DNA from: Paulinella micropora
Taxonomy: Eukaryota > Cercozoa > Imbricatea > Euglyphida > Paulinellidae
Length of the DNA: 64,000 nucleotides
Direction of reading: 5' to 3'
Assembly: GCA_019918135.1 (NCBI GenBank)
Contig: WBZZ01000721.1
Coordinates: 132,116-196,115, forward strand
Below the pieces are notes generated by a model. The model was not told where the DNA came from, did no database searches, and saw only the letters and a list, made by a program, of their open reading frames with translations. A program made the translations under genes and the position numbers. Shown piece by piece: positions 52,316 to 62,412 of this stretch. How positions within the stretch are numbered: the stretch's first letter is position 1; the number at the start of each line of letters is the position of its first letter.

Positions 52316-53230
52316 CTATGACATAGTCCCATGGGGCCTGTAAGGTCTTGATCTTGATCGTTGGTGCACCGCGCAAAATTCGACAGTCGTGCTTCTTAAA
52401 GCGCGTGTCTGATTGCGGATGACTACCGTCAATCGCGAGCCAAAAGGAGCGTCCACTGGATCCAGTAGCTGATTCGTCGCTTCGACTTTCCAAAGGAGAG
52501 TGGGTTGGCCGGGCAATATACAAGGAATAAGCGAGAGTGCATCAGGAAGAAGATTCTGTTTACCCTGAATGTACTCCACCTTGAAGCGGATATTTTGAAG
52601 GTGGTCTAGGACCCTTCCAACAACCATCGGGCTTCTGGCGTGGTATAGCCATATGAGCGGGCGATGATCCGTGACGATAGTCAGTGGATGATCACAAGCA
52701 TCGATATAGTAACGGGATTGCTGAACACCGTAAATTATACCGTAAGCTTCCCGAACATACGTGACCCACCGAGATTGAGTATCCGTGAATTTAAGCGAAA
52801 AATAAGAAATGACGGGTGCAGATTTCTCAGGGCCCGAATTTAGAGCTCCACCGATGCCAACGATGCTAGCGTCCGTCCGAAGATAGAGCTGTTGCGTCTT
52901 GTTGTACTTGGCAAGGATCGGCAGCGATGTCAGAACACGCTTGAGCTTTGTAAAACATTTCTTTTCTCTTTCACGGAAAAAGTTGGGTCCCGTGGGCCGG
53001 GCGTTTGTAGACTTGAGTAGATCGGAGAGCGGCGCCACCAAGCGAGAGTAGTTGAAGTTGTAGGGTCGATATTCAGGTGCGAAAAACCATCAACATGTCC
53101 AACGCGCAGATATAGTTGTATCCAGCGAAGAGCTCACGGTAATGATCGGGGTTAGGAAGGCCGGGGACCGGAAGGATGAGCCGGTCGTTGACCGCGCGGT
53201 AATCCAGTACCATGCGGATGCCTTTAAAAT
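52316..53230 (-). pseudogene. Element 4 RT remnant and RNase H
   Basis: RT starts with MVLDYRAVNDRLILPVPGLP...YNYICALDM (about 53225-53100). It then jumps directly to APEYRPYNFNYSRLVAPLSDLL, so the palm with the catalytic Y-x-DD is deleted. RNase H is present: LYLRTDASIVGIGGALNS, YVREAYGIIYGVQ and LTIVTDHRPLIWL. It cannot reverse transcribe. Confidence 0.8.
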
Positions 53231-53483
53231 GATCCTACAAGAGGGACTTAAAGTTGCCTACAGGGCACGGCCGAGTACTAAGCCCACTCACAATTAGGAG
53301 AGGCGAAACTATAGCGGCCAGTAGCAAGCATATCGTGTGCCCACTGGGTCAGGAACTTTCGGACAGCAGGCGTCCATCTGGGGCAGGGAACCCAAATAGG
53401 CTGTGCACCTGGACGTAGCTTTAAAGAGATAACGGTGTGCGAAAAGCAGCCAGCCTTTTCATGGAATCGGCCGCCGTAACGCT

Positions 53484-54279
53484 CTAGAAAATCTTTCGCT
53501 CTTTTCTTCTGAGGGGGAGTGAGGTTGTAATTGTATCCGGGCCGAACTTGGGTTTAGGCGGTTCGACCTTCTTTTCCTTCTGTTCATCCAGGTATTGTCG
53601 GCATAGCCGCTCAAGACTGAGAGCATCGGGGTCTGGGAATAGGCCAATGATGTCATCTTGTGTGACGAGTAATATACCTGGATCTGAAGTCATGTTCATG
53701 GAGAGCCAGTCTAGACCGCTGATCGGGGGTTGCTCCCGGTCATACGGTAACAATAGCTGAGTCACAATATGGGGCTTGATGCCCGGGTCCGGACACGGCT
53801 CCGTGGGTTGTCACTGCGTCCTGCACATCTCCGGCTCATGTTGAGGGGAGTGTGGACGGAAGCGGTGCCAGCTGTCCCGGAGAAGGGGGCGATCGAAATT
53901 GTGGACCAGCCAATGTTCGAAGCATAAGCATCGAGTGGGTTGGTGGCACTTTCGTGCTTCGTTGACGGAGATGGGATGCGCGTGGTGCATATATATTGCT
54001 GCGCATCTCCGGAAACAAGTTCTGGGGTCGGCTGTCAGCCGGTCGGGGCAGGCTAGGCTCGCTCGGTGTGCGTCTCGGACCGCGCAGTGGCGGTTTGCTT
54101 GGGGGTGCATGTCGCTGAATCGGAATACCCGCAGTCCATTTCTGGACTGGGTTTTTCCAACCATGGATCATGGCATGCCGCAAACGCTGCTGTTGGGCTT
54201 GGTGCTGAGGGCGTATGGGCTTGCTTTCGCCTCGTGACATAGCCCGAAGGTATCCCTTACCTTGGCGGTCGTAGGCCAC
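53484..54279 (-). pseudogene. Element 4 Gag-protease scraps
   Basis: Frames with ISGLDWLSMNMTSDPGILLV (protease-like G-x-D-W-L, 53765-53484) and a Pro/Arg-rich stretch with several Cys/His (54279-53811) that may be a ruined zinc knuckle. Frames are broken throughout. Confidence 0.45.
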
Positions 54280-54400
54280 TTCATAATAGTGCCTTACTCG
54301 TACCTTATGGGTTTGTCACTGCAATCTCTAATACTCCGCTCCTAATTCTTATTCTTATTTTCAGTTCTCTCCTGCTTATCTGACTTACCTGGTGTCGCTG

Positions 54401-54940
54401 CACTTTGAAATAATAATAATAATAATGATAATAATGATCACCTCTATTTTTCCCTCACTCTCCCTGTCTCCCTTGTTGGCTGCACTTTGGCTTTTGCGTT
54501 GCACGCACTGCGCGGTTGATGGACGGTGTGGGGGCAGAGGCAAGGATCACTTACGCTCCCTCTGATCCACGCCAAGCCCACAGCCGGACTGATAGCCATG
54601 GATGCCCTGCATTTTACCGTACTGCATTGCTTCCTTACCCCGTTTTATGCCTTTCTAATGTCTCTCTCTTTTCTATCTCTCTCATGCTTTTATTCTCTCT
54701 CTCTCTCTCGTTCTCTCTTTCTCTAATGCATGCGATGTACTGTTATTACCACCATGGTTTAGTATTTTTCTCATAATTTACTACTACCTAAATTTTTTCC
54801 TACTATTATCATTACTATTATTATTATTATTTGTGTTCTTATTACTATTATCATTATCATTATTGTTATTATTACTACTTTTACTATTATTGTTGTTACT
54901 ACTACTATTATTAGTATTATTATTATTATTATTATTATTA
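54401..54940. repeat. (TTA/ATT)n microsatellites and (CT)n
   Basis: (AAT)n near 54408-54437, (CT)n near 54695-54722 and interrupted (TTA)n from about 54790 to 54942. No genes. Confidence 0.85.
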
Positions 54941-55207
54941 TTGGACACCGTGATAGCCCAGTGGTCAAGTTCTACCATCTGGGCCCTGTCGCCAGTTCGA
55001 TTCCCGTCTGTGCCACCAGTATTTTCATTGAACATACCGATCCGTCTGGACCAGTATTTTCATTGAACATACCGGCCCGTCTGGAAGTGTTGGAACTGCC
55101 CTTGCGGGGGTGTCATAGAGCCTATCGTCAATTCTTCGTACTCCCCTCACGGGTGAGACGATGGAGGCACATGTGCAGATTTGCATCAGCCATTGACAGA
55201 GAAGCAC

Positions 55208-55257
<50 letters not shown>

Positions 55258-55258
55258 G
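54941..55258 (+). repeat. tRNA-derived SINE-like repeat, copy 1
   Basis: The head contains an A box TAGCCCAGTGG (54954-54964) and a B box AGTTCGATTCC (54994-55004) 30 bp apart, followed by TGTGCCACCA. This is the pol III promoter layout of a tRNA. The body includes a near-perfect duplication of about 34 bp (CCAGTATTTTCATTGAACAT twice) and ends in (TTA)n. Acceptor-stem pairing is poor, so it is not a functional tRNA. The tRNA head, body and simple tail fit a SINE. Confidence 0.65.
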
Positions 55259-55261
55259 GGA

Positions 55262-55429
55262 GTACATAGGCCATCGGTCCTTTCCATGGGCTGATTGGTA
55301 TAAAGCTCCTAGAGTAATGTTCTATGCCGTCACTTCCTTTATTCCACCGATTGGTGTGGAGACTTTCCTTATGGAATGGAGGACTGGATGCACATGGCCT
55401 TTTGGCTCAGCAATTGGCAGGAGATACAC

Positions 55430-55483
<54 letters not shown>

Positions 55484-55484
55484 T
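55262..55484 (+). repeat. SINE-like repeat, copy 2 (head missing)
   Basis: Its 3' part (GGATGCACATGG...CAGCAATTGGCAGGAGATACAC followed by (TAT)n, given in pieces) is related to the end of copy 1, and the tail is the same (ATT)n type. No A or B box. Confidence 0.55.
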
Positions 55485-55854
55485 CTTACGATCAAAATTA
55501 CCACTAACACTACTGCTAACTACTACTAAATACTCCTAACTACTGCCACTATTACTACTGCTTTAAATCTCAAATGACCCACCCTCTAGCCTCTTCAGGA
55601 CCCTCTCTGACGTTCCCTACTGAGCCATGTCGCGGCACTTTTGGAATTTCAGGCCAACTTGCGTAGCAGATCCTGGGTCGTTGACCCCCGAGGACACCCC
55701 GTGTAAGACCCGCTAAGGGCTTCCGGCCTTCCAACGGGACAACAACTGTCTAAGGAGGCATCCATATCCAAATTATATCAGCAGTGGCCGTCAGGAGAGT
55801 GGAGGCGTGAGGATGGAGTCGAATGATTTGGGGGGGGGGGGTAGGTCAGGGTAT

Positions 55855-56155
55855 AATAATAATATTTTTAATAATACAAACGATAATAATAATAATGATA
55901 ATATCTATAACAATCATAATCATAATGTTCTATATATCCATATACCTATATATCTATATATCTATATATCTATATCTATATCTATATCTATATCTATATC
56001 TATATCTATATCTATATCCATACCTATACCGATACCTATATCTATATATCTATATCTGTATCTGTATCTATATCTATATCTATACATATCTATATCTATA
56101 TCTATATCTATAGCTATGTCTAAATCTATATCTGTATCTCTGTCTATGCCTTATC
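55855..56155. repeat. (AAT)n and (TATATC)n microsatellites
   Basis: AAT-type repeat (55855-55925) then a hexanucleotide TATATC array with minor variants to about 56150. ORFs across it (Ile-Ser or Tyr-Leu repeats) are composition artefacts. Confidence 0.9.
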
Positions 56156-56369
56156 TAAATCTAGCTCTCTCTCTTTTCCTCTTCTTCTTATTCCAACTTG
56201 ACCAACAACAACAACAACCGACAACAAGTTGTCAACAACCACTACAACAACAACAATCACAACAACATGCGCGGCCGCGGTTCACGCGAGCCAGGAAGTA
56301 CTCTCGTGCGGGCAGAAACCAGAGGCAACCCTTCCCTACGAAGCACTCCTCTGGCAACGACGAGTTTTC

Positions 56370-57033
56370 CTACAACCGTTTGAAGGATAAGGAAACTTTG
56401 CAAGGAAATTCCGTGAAATTTAGCAGTTTTTCCCGTGGGTGACTGGGAATTTATGGCTAAATAAGGGAAATTGCACTTACGGGTTGTTGTTTGTAGGCAT
56501 GTTTTGGCATTTGCGCAGGTTACGGACGTAACGCATCCTAGTCGTGTCAGTTGACACGTGTCAAAGGGACACGGGGCTCCGCTTTTAAAGGTTCAAGTTT
56601 TCCCTCTGGCTTGTTGTTTGGGTTCAATTCTGACTTCCCTTTCGTCGGAGGCTATTGAAGTGGAGGTTAGCTTTGAGCCAGTAGTGTTCATTAATAAATT
56701 CAGAATCCTTTTTTTTCCCTTGAGCTCGTAAGGGTAAGACTCCAGTGGTCTTATTACACAACGGGACGACGTGCTATAGGTGACTATGACTTGTAGGCAT
56801 CACCCCCCGGATAGCCGGTAAAAAATACCTTTTCCTGGTGACAGGTGCACCAGCTTGTTTTTCAGTATTATTTGTCCGGATTGGACCTGATGCCATTTTA
56901 TTTCTGGTCTGTTGCCGTTTTCCTTTTTGGCTTCACTGAGCTAATATAACGGCCTGAGACATCATTCTCATTCTTGAGGACTGTGTTTGGTTGTATTACC
57001 GACTTTTTACGAGCTATCGTTGGGGGCATTACA
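56370..57033 (+). repeat. Element 3 5' LTR (left edge unresolved)
   Basis: 56370-56758 matches the reverse complement of the promoter-distal half of the element 1 LTR (for example CATGTTTTGGCATTTG, GGTTACGGACGTAACGCATC, ending GGTCTTATTACA). The upstream half of the element 1 LTR is not recognisable here. The PBS follows not at 56759 but after a further 275 bp that also ends in ATTACA at 57033, so either the LTR is longer or sequence was inserted at its edge. Confidence 0.6.
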
Positions 57034-57035
57034 TT

Positions 57036-57050
57036 TGGAGTCCACATCAC
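57036..57050 (+). other. Primer-binding site of element 3
   Basis: ATTACA, TT, then TGGAGTCCACATCAC. This repeats the arrangement at the element 1 LTR edge (ATTACA, TT, TGGAGTCCC). Confidence 0.6.
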
Positions 57051-57815
57051 TAGGGTGATTTCTTTCTGCTTTGCCACACAGGCAACAGAGTGAATTTTCA
57101 CTGACCTGTCTCACACGGGGACGTCAGACGAAAACAAATACTCCAACACAGCTCCCTCATAACTCTTTCACAAAACAAATAATTTGATTGGTCTCAAGCA
57201 GGTGTCTCGTACCCTCTAACCCAATCAGTATCTGTGTGCTCACAAGGAGACATCAGATACAAACTCTCTGTCGTTCTTGCTGTTCTCACAGAGACCAAGA
57301 AGAAGGAGGTGGACAGAAGAGTGAAGGAACACACACAAAACACAAACAAGCATAGTGACAGGAGCACAACACTTTACCCTTCTAGTTTGTGCATTTATCT
57401 GCATTATCTCACACATACGTCAGAGTATTTTTGCAAATCTCTGATCGTTTTCTAAAGGTAGGTCTGAGAACCTATCAGACCGACTGTCGACTTCTCAAGG
57501 AGAGCTTTTCTAGCTTCTCTATTACTATCTGTGTGTAGGTCCAAGTGCCTCATACTAGATACAATATAGAAAAGAAGGAGGAGAAAGTAATCTGAGTAAG
57601 GAGAACAAGAAATCGAAGAAAGTCAAAGACTATTTTTCTCAAACAAAAACAAACATACAAACAGTGTTTCATAGAGGACAGGGAATCTTATCCTACCCTC
57701 TCTATTAGTTTCTCTCTTCACTAGTCAATCGACTGAAGGAGGAACAGAACACAAACGAACAAAAACCAAACATAGGAGCTGACACTGTCCTCCTGTTGAT
57801 CACTACTACGACATC
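57051..57815 (+). other. Leader of element 3
   Basis: About 765 bp between the PBS and the Gag start codon without a supported ORF. Confidence 0.55.
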
Positions 57816-60508
57816 ATGTCGACAGAGACCGCCGAAGTGAGTGAATTCTCGGAGGCAGATCAAAGAAGAGAAGAAGAAGAAGCAGGAGGAGGAGGAGGAG
57901 GAAGAGGATTGAATGAAGGAGGAGGAGGAGGATTGAATGAAGAAGGAGGAGATGAAGGAGTAGGAGGAGGAGTAGAAGAGGGCTGGGATGATGAAGGAAG
58001 ATATGGAGGAGACGAAGATGAAGGAGGATTTGAACAAGAAGAGACGGGAGGAGGAGGAGCATATGGTAATCCCTTACCACCTGCCTACACGGGAGGAGGA
58101 GGACGAAAAATGATCGACTTGATTCATAGTGATGGAGAGGAGATCACAGTGGAGGAACAACAGTGGGTGCAAGACCACTATGACCTCACTAAAGAAGAGT
58201 TTGATAACAAGATGGGGGAGAGAAGGATACCTATGTGTGGATCCCTCAGGATCAAAGAAGAGAGAAAAGTCGTGCTAAAAAGGATGTCTATATCCTATTA
58301 TCAAACACAGCACAGCTCCTCGGCAAACTGGTCTCTGATCCAGAAGAGAGAAAGAAGATACAGCATATCAAGTTTGGGGACACACACACCCACCTTGAAT
58401 TACTCGATGCTATCTTTGGGGTGTACACTCAAACCCTGATTTGTGAACGTACATACGGCCCACGATGTGAGGGTTACCTCCAGTACACAAACCCAAGAGC
58501 AACGGCCAGATTCCTCGCGACTGGTCAGGAGGCAGTCGATGTAACAAAAATGAAGACCAATCTGGGTTCGAAAAACTCGAGTGGCATATTTCATTTTTTT
58601 ACAATGGAAATAAAGGCCTTGGAGGAGGGGAAGGCAGAGATGGAAAAAAGCATTAAGGCAGCAGGAGAAACTCATCCTGTGATTGATGAGTTAGAGAAGA
58701 CCGACAGAGTTCTGACCAAGATCAGACTGTTGATGAGTGCGTTACTGCACAAGGAGGCATGGAAGAGATGGATTCCTACCAAGGATCACTCTGTCCTTAA
58801 ATCACTTAGTAACGCACCACCGGTCGCCAACAAAGCAGGTGTTGACCAATATGTGGAGAAATATAATTTTCTCAGATCTGCTTCTGAATTGGTGGCCTTT
58901 ATCACTCATGCTCAAAAGCTGGTGATATCTGAGAAGAAGAAGGCGAAAGAGAATGAGGAGTTCGAGAAGACGATGAGACTGGAAAGAATGAAAGCAAAAG
59001 TGAGTGGTGCAAAGACACACCCTCCGACATATTTGACCCCACCAGCTCCTGCCCCACCAGCCCCTGCACCCTCGGGCTCAACTACGGTGGTGGTCACAAA
59101 CACGGAGAAGAAGGACAGACAGAACATCATAAATGCCTTCAAGGGGAAGAAAGGAGGAGTGGCAAGTCTCATGCTATATGCCAAGACGAGCTCAGACAAA
59201 GACTCTGATGCTTCGCTTTTGAGCAAGCTCAAAGAGATCAATGCCTGCATGAAGGCTTTTCCTTGCGACGAAACGCAGGAATACGAGGCCCTTGTTACTG
59301 TTTTTGACCAATCTCTAGTCTCGGAGGGATTTGATCTGACACAGTACAAGTTTTTGAAAAAGAAGGAGGAGATTAAGAGAAACAATGCAACAGGCCTAGA
59401 CGCTCAGTGTGAACTGGCGGTGGCCACACTCATTTCATATTTTCAATCTCATGGATACCAGCATCTCTGCACTGGTACTCTCATAGGATTTGAAATCTTT
59501 GAGACAGTGGCGATGAGTTTGAGGAGTGCTGTTGGCTTGGCGGCGACCCTTACGGAGGTAGTTTCCTCCTATGGGCTATTCTATGGCCGCAAGTCGATCA
59601 TCCTCTATTTCTTTTCGGCGTTACACACAGTTAACCCGAGTAAGCTTACTCAGCTCATACAGCAATGCTCGACGTTTAGCTCAGTGAAGTCCAAGAACTT
59701 CCTCGTGACACACGTGTTCGAAAATACGGTTCAAAGCGTTGCTCCGTCAGCACTGTTTCAACAAGTGATGAGTGCATGCTCAAACATGGACTCGCTCACG
59801 GAGACACATACGGCACAGGCAGGCGGTGTACCTGTTGGCGCACAAGCCACGTACACAAACAGAGTTGCCGGTTGGAAGAGACAGAGAGAGCCAGACCTGA
59901 AGACCGCATGTTGGAGGTGGTTCGCGGGCTTGCAGTGTAAGGCACAGATGGAGAACAGAGACTGCTCTTTCAATCATGATAGGCAGAACCCAACAGCAAG
60001 GGCAAATTTTCTGAGCAGGACGGAAGGCAAGGAACCGGGCCTTTTCAATATGCTTCAGATTGCCGCTGTGAACGAAGGTTGGTATGCCAATATGTGTGAT
60101 GATGAGGAGTTACGAGAGGCAATCATTACCTACATGAAGAGGATGAAGGAGAAGAAGGAGGAAAGGGAGAGACAAAAGAACTTAAAGGCCTCTCAAAGAG
60201 GACGAGAAGGAGGAGCAGGAGCAGGAGGACGAGGAGGAGGAGGAGGAGGACGAGGACGAGGAACATGGAGAGGAGCCTCGAGGTGGCAGGGAACCCCTCA
60301 GAGAGGAAGAGGAGGAGGTCGGGGATATACCCCTTATGGAGGGAGAGCTGTTCGAGCTCCAGCCCCCCCACCCAGAGGAGGAGGAGGCTCGTGGGCAAGC
60401 TCCAACCCAAATTTCGGTCGAGCTCAGGCCTACAACACTGCCTCGGAGACCGATACGTCATCCTACCCGGACACTACTCAAGGTAATCGTTTCGAGGTGG
60501 TGGAATGA
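57816..60508 (+). CDS. Element 3 Gag
   Basis: ATG at 57816 begins MSTETAEVSEFSEADQR and a Gly/Glu-rich stretch. A one-base (-1) change near 58220-58235 joins it to the long frame that ends at TGA 60506-60508; about 890 codons in all. Mostly helical body with a Pro/Ala spacer (PAPAPPAPAP). A CCCH zinc finger, C-x8-C-x8-C-x3-H (ACWRWFAGLQC...CSFNH), lies near 59908-59976 and an RGG-rich tail follows. The finger type and RGG tail match element 1, suggesting RNA binding by a CCCH finger rather than the usual CCHC knuckle. Confidence 0.82.
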
Positions 60509-61696
60509 CTGGAGGGGGAAGAAGAGAGGAAGGAGAAGACTGTGAAGTTTAACCCTAAAGTCACAGTGCTTTCTAATGCTGTTGTGCAGACTGGGCCAAC
60601 GCTTCCTCTATGTGAAAACAAAGATGTGGGTACACAGAGACTTCAGCCCCAAGGTAGTCTCATACCCGTTCATACAGCACGGTTACCAATGATAACTGAT
60701 GCAAATAGGAAGGCGAGACTTGCGATGGAGGCGAGGAGGCCAATGGCAGACGTATCGCCTCGGCCAAGCAAACAACCATGAACAGACTCAATGTCTACGG
60801 TCGCGGCGGGTGGCGAGCAAAAAGACAATGTGTGTACTCAAGTACCACAAGACAATGTCGCTCAAATAGTAAACGCACCAGTACCGCAGAATAATAAAAA
60901 TGTTAATGAGGTGAAGCAGGAGGAGAAGAAGGAGGAGTTGAAAAACTTAGAGACAAGACTCCAAAATTTGGAACGTAAAGTTCTTGTTCTCGCAGCCAAT
61001 ATACACAGGCCCGATGCTCTGTGTTATACGGAACTTTATTGTGAAACATTGAAGACAATATTAAAAATTGGTAATGATACGATGGCGAATATTAATATTG
61101 TCGGCCGGAAGTTTTTTAATCGATACCGGGACTGGGTGGACGGAAATATGAAAAAGTCAACGGGCACTCTCAAAGGAGTGAGCAGCCGGACGGATATCAC
61201 GGGAATCATCACACTGACCTTTAAATTGAAATCCGCACGAGTATACCGTATGGACCTCTATGTCGTCCCCGGTTACCACGGGTCAATATTACTATCGTAT
61301 GACCAATTGGCTACGATGGGGGCTGTGATTGATTGCGCCGCACGGCGAGTGATATATGGAGTAAAAAGAGGAGAAGAGAACGATATTGATCCCTTCAACG
61401 CTACTGACTCTTATGAGGCTTATGAGCTGAGTCTAGCGACGGATCACAAAAAGATGGCCATCGCACATGAGGCACTTGAGGTGTACGTTCACCCCCATGT
61501 CGTAAGACCGGATGAACTGTCCTGGACCGACAATTGGGAATCCCAAGTGTGCACTGTCACAGTTCCGACATGCCATTGGGACAAAAAGTCTATTGATGAC
61601 TTAATCGAGAAGCGAAAGGAGGAGATTATATGTGTCGCACAAAGAAGCCCGTCGTTGGCGAGCGGAAGGAGTAGGAACAGATGTCCATATTACTAA
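60509..61696 (+). CDS. Element 3 linker and protease-like domain
   Basis: The Gag frame continues past TGA (60506) and a second TGA (60779) without a frame change. It codes KFNPKVTVLSNAVVQTG..., then from ATG 60791 a coiled-coil-like KQEEKKEELKNLETRLQNLERK. The domain LKIGNDTMANINIVGRKFF...VPGYHGSILLSYDQLATMGAVID follows. It aligns with the element 2 protease but has KIG in place of DTG. It could be a structural relic of the protease. Reading is lost after about 61640. Confidence 0.75.
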
Positions 61697-62412
61697 CGGA
61701 TACTGTTTCCATGCGAAAGTAGGAGAAGAAAAAAGGGAGGCGTTTGTACCAAGGAGAACGGGGCGAATCCCGGATACTCCACCAGAAACTATTAAAAGTT
61801 TTATTACTGATTTCTGGGGTGACGAGCCCACGTGGCCGCGTTTCACTGTCTGAAGTGAAGAAATGCTTACGGACTTTATTCGAAAATAATAAGCCGTATA
61901 CTATTATCCTGCCATATAATGAGAAGGCGATATGGGCGCAGGAAATAAGGGACCGGCTTATTGATCATCCTATACCGGTACCCTCTCGCAAGCAACAGCT
62001 AGTGGTGGCTTGTCGTATGGGAACTCGTGAGCAGAGCAGTGCATACAAGCGGAAGCTCAGAGACATCGACAAGTTGAAATTGATACCGCAAGCATTCACA
62101 TGCTTTGATGGTTTTTACACCCGTAAAGCTCCTTCGCAATACGCGAGACTCATTGACATGCTGGTGGAGCTCGGTAAAGATGATGAGCCGGACACGGTCA
62201 CGTATGAAAAGACGGGCCTAGATGATGTCTCGGAAGAGGACTTAGGCTTGGAGGAGGACAGAGAACCCCTCAAGCAGCATAAGCAGATGTCTGACGAAGA
62301 TTTTGAAGAGGCGGCGCGGAACATATTGGAAGAAGGAGTAGGCACGGAGAAGGAGAAGGAGCTTTTAAAAGCCAAATTAGAGGCGAACAAGGAAATTTTT
62401 GACCTCCACATG
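61697..62412 (+). pseudogene. Element 3 PR-RT conserved block
   Basis: After two frame changes (about 61640 and 61830) the long frame codes NKPYTIILPYNEKAIWAQEI...DHPIPVPSRKQ...CRMGTREQSSAYKRKL...FDGFYTRKAPSQYARLI (about 61885-62170). A Glu-rich linker KEKELLKAKLEANKEIFD leads to RT. The block is strongly similar to element 1 (9712-9440). Confidence 0.75.

Larger units (their letters stand above)
50607..54279 (-). mobile_element. Element 4: decayed gypsy element of another lineage
   Basis: Minus-strand remnants in retroelement order: Gag-like scraps (54279-53811), protease region (53765-53484), RT start (about 53225-53090), RNase H (53041-52316) and integrase (52183-50607). LTRs were not found. 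RT is internally deleted, a hairpin interrupts RNase H-integrase, and a 17-bp tandem duplication breaks integrase. It lacks the PR-RT block and the C-terminal domain of elements 1-3. Confidence 0.8.

Noticed and set aside
54950..55020. Functional tRNA gene
   Set aside because: A and B boxes are present but the acceptor and T stems do not pair properly; it is better explained as a SINE head.
55807..56442. Ile/Ser/Tyr-rich ORFs
   Set aside because: Translation of the TATATC microsatellite.
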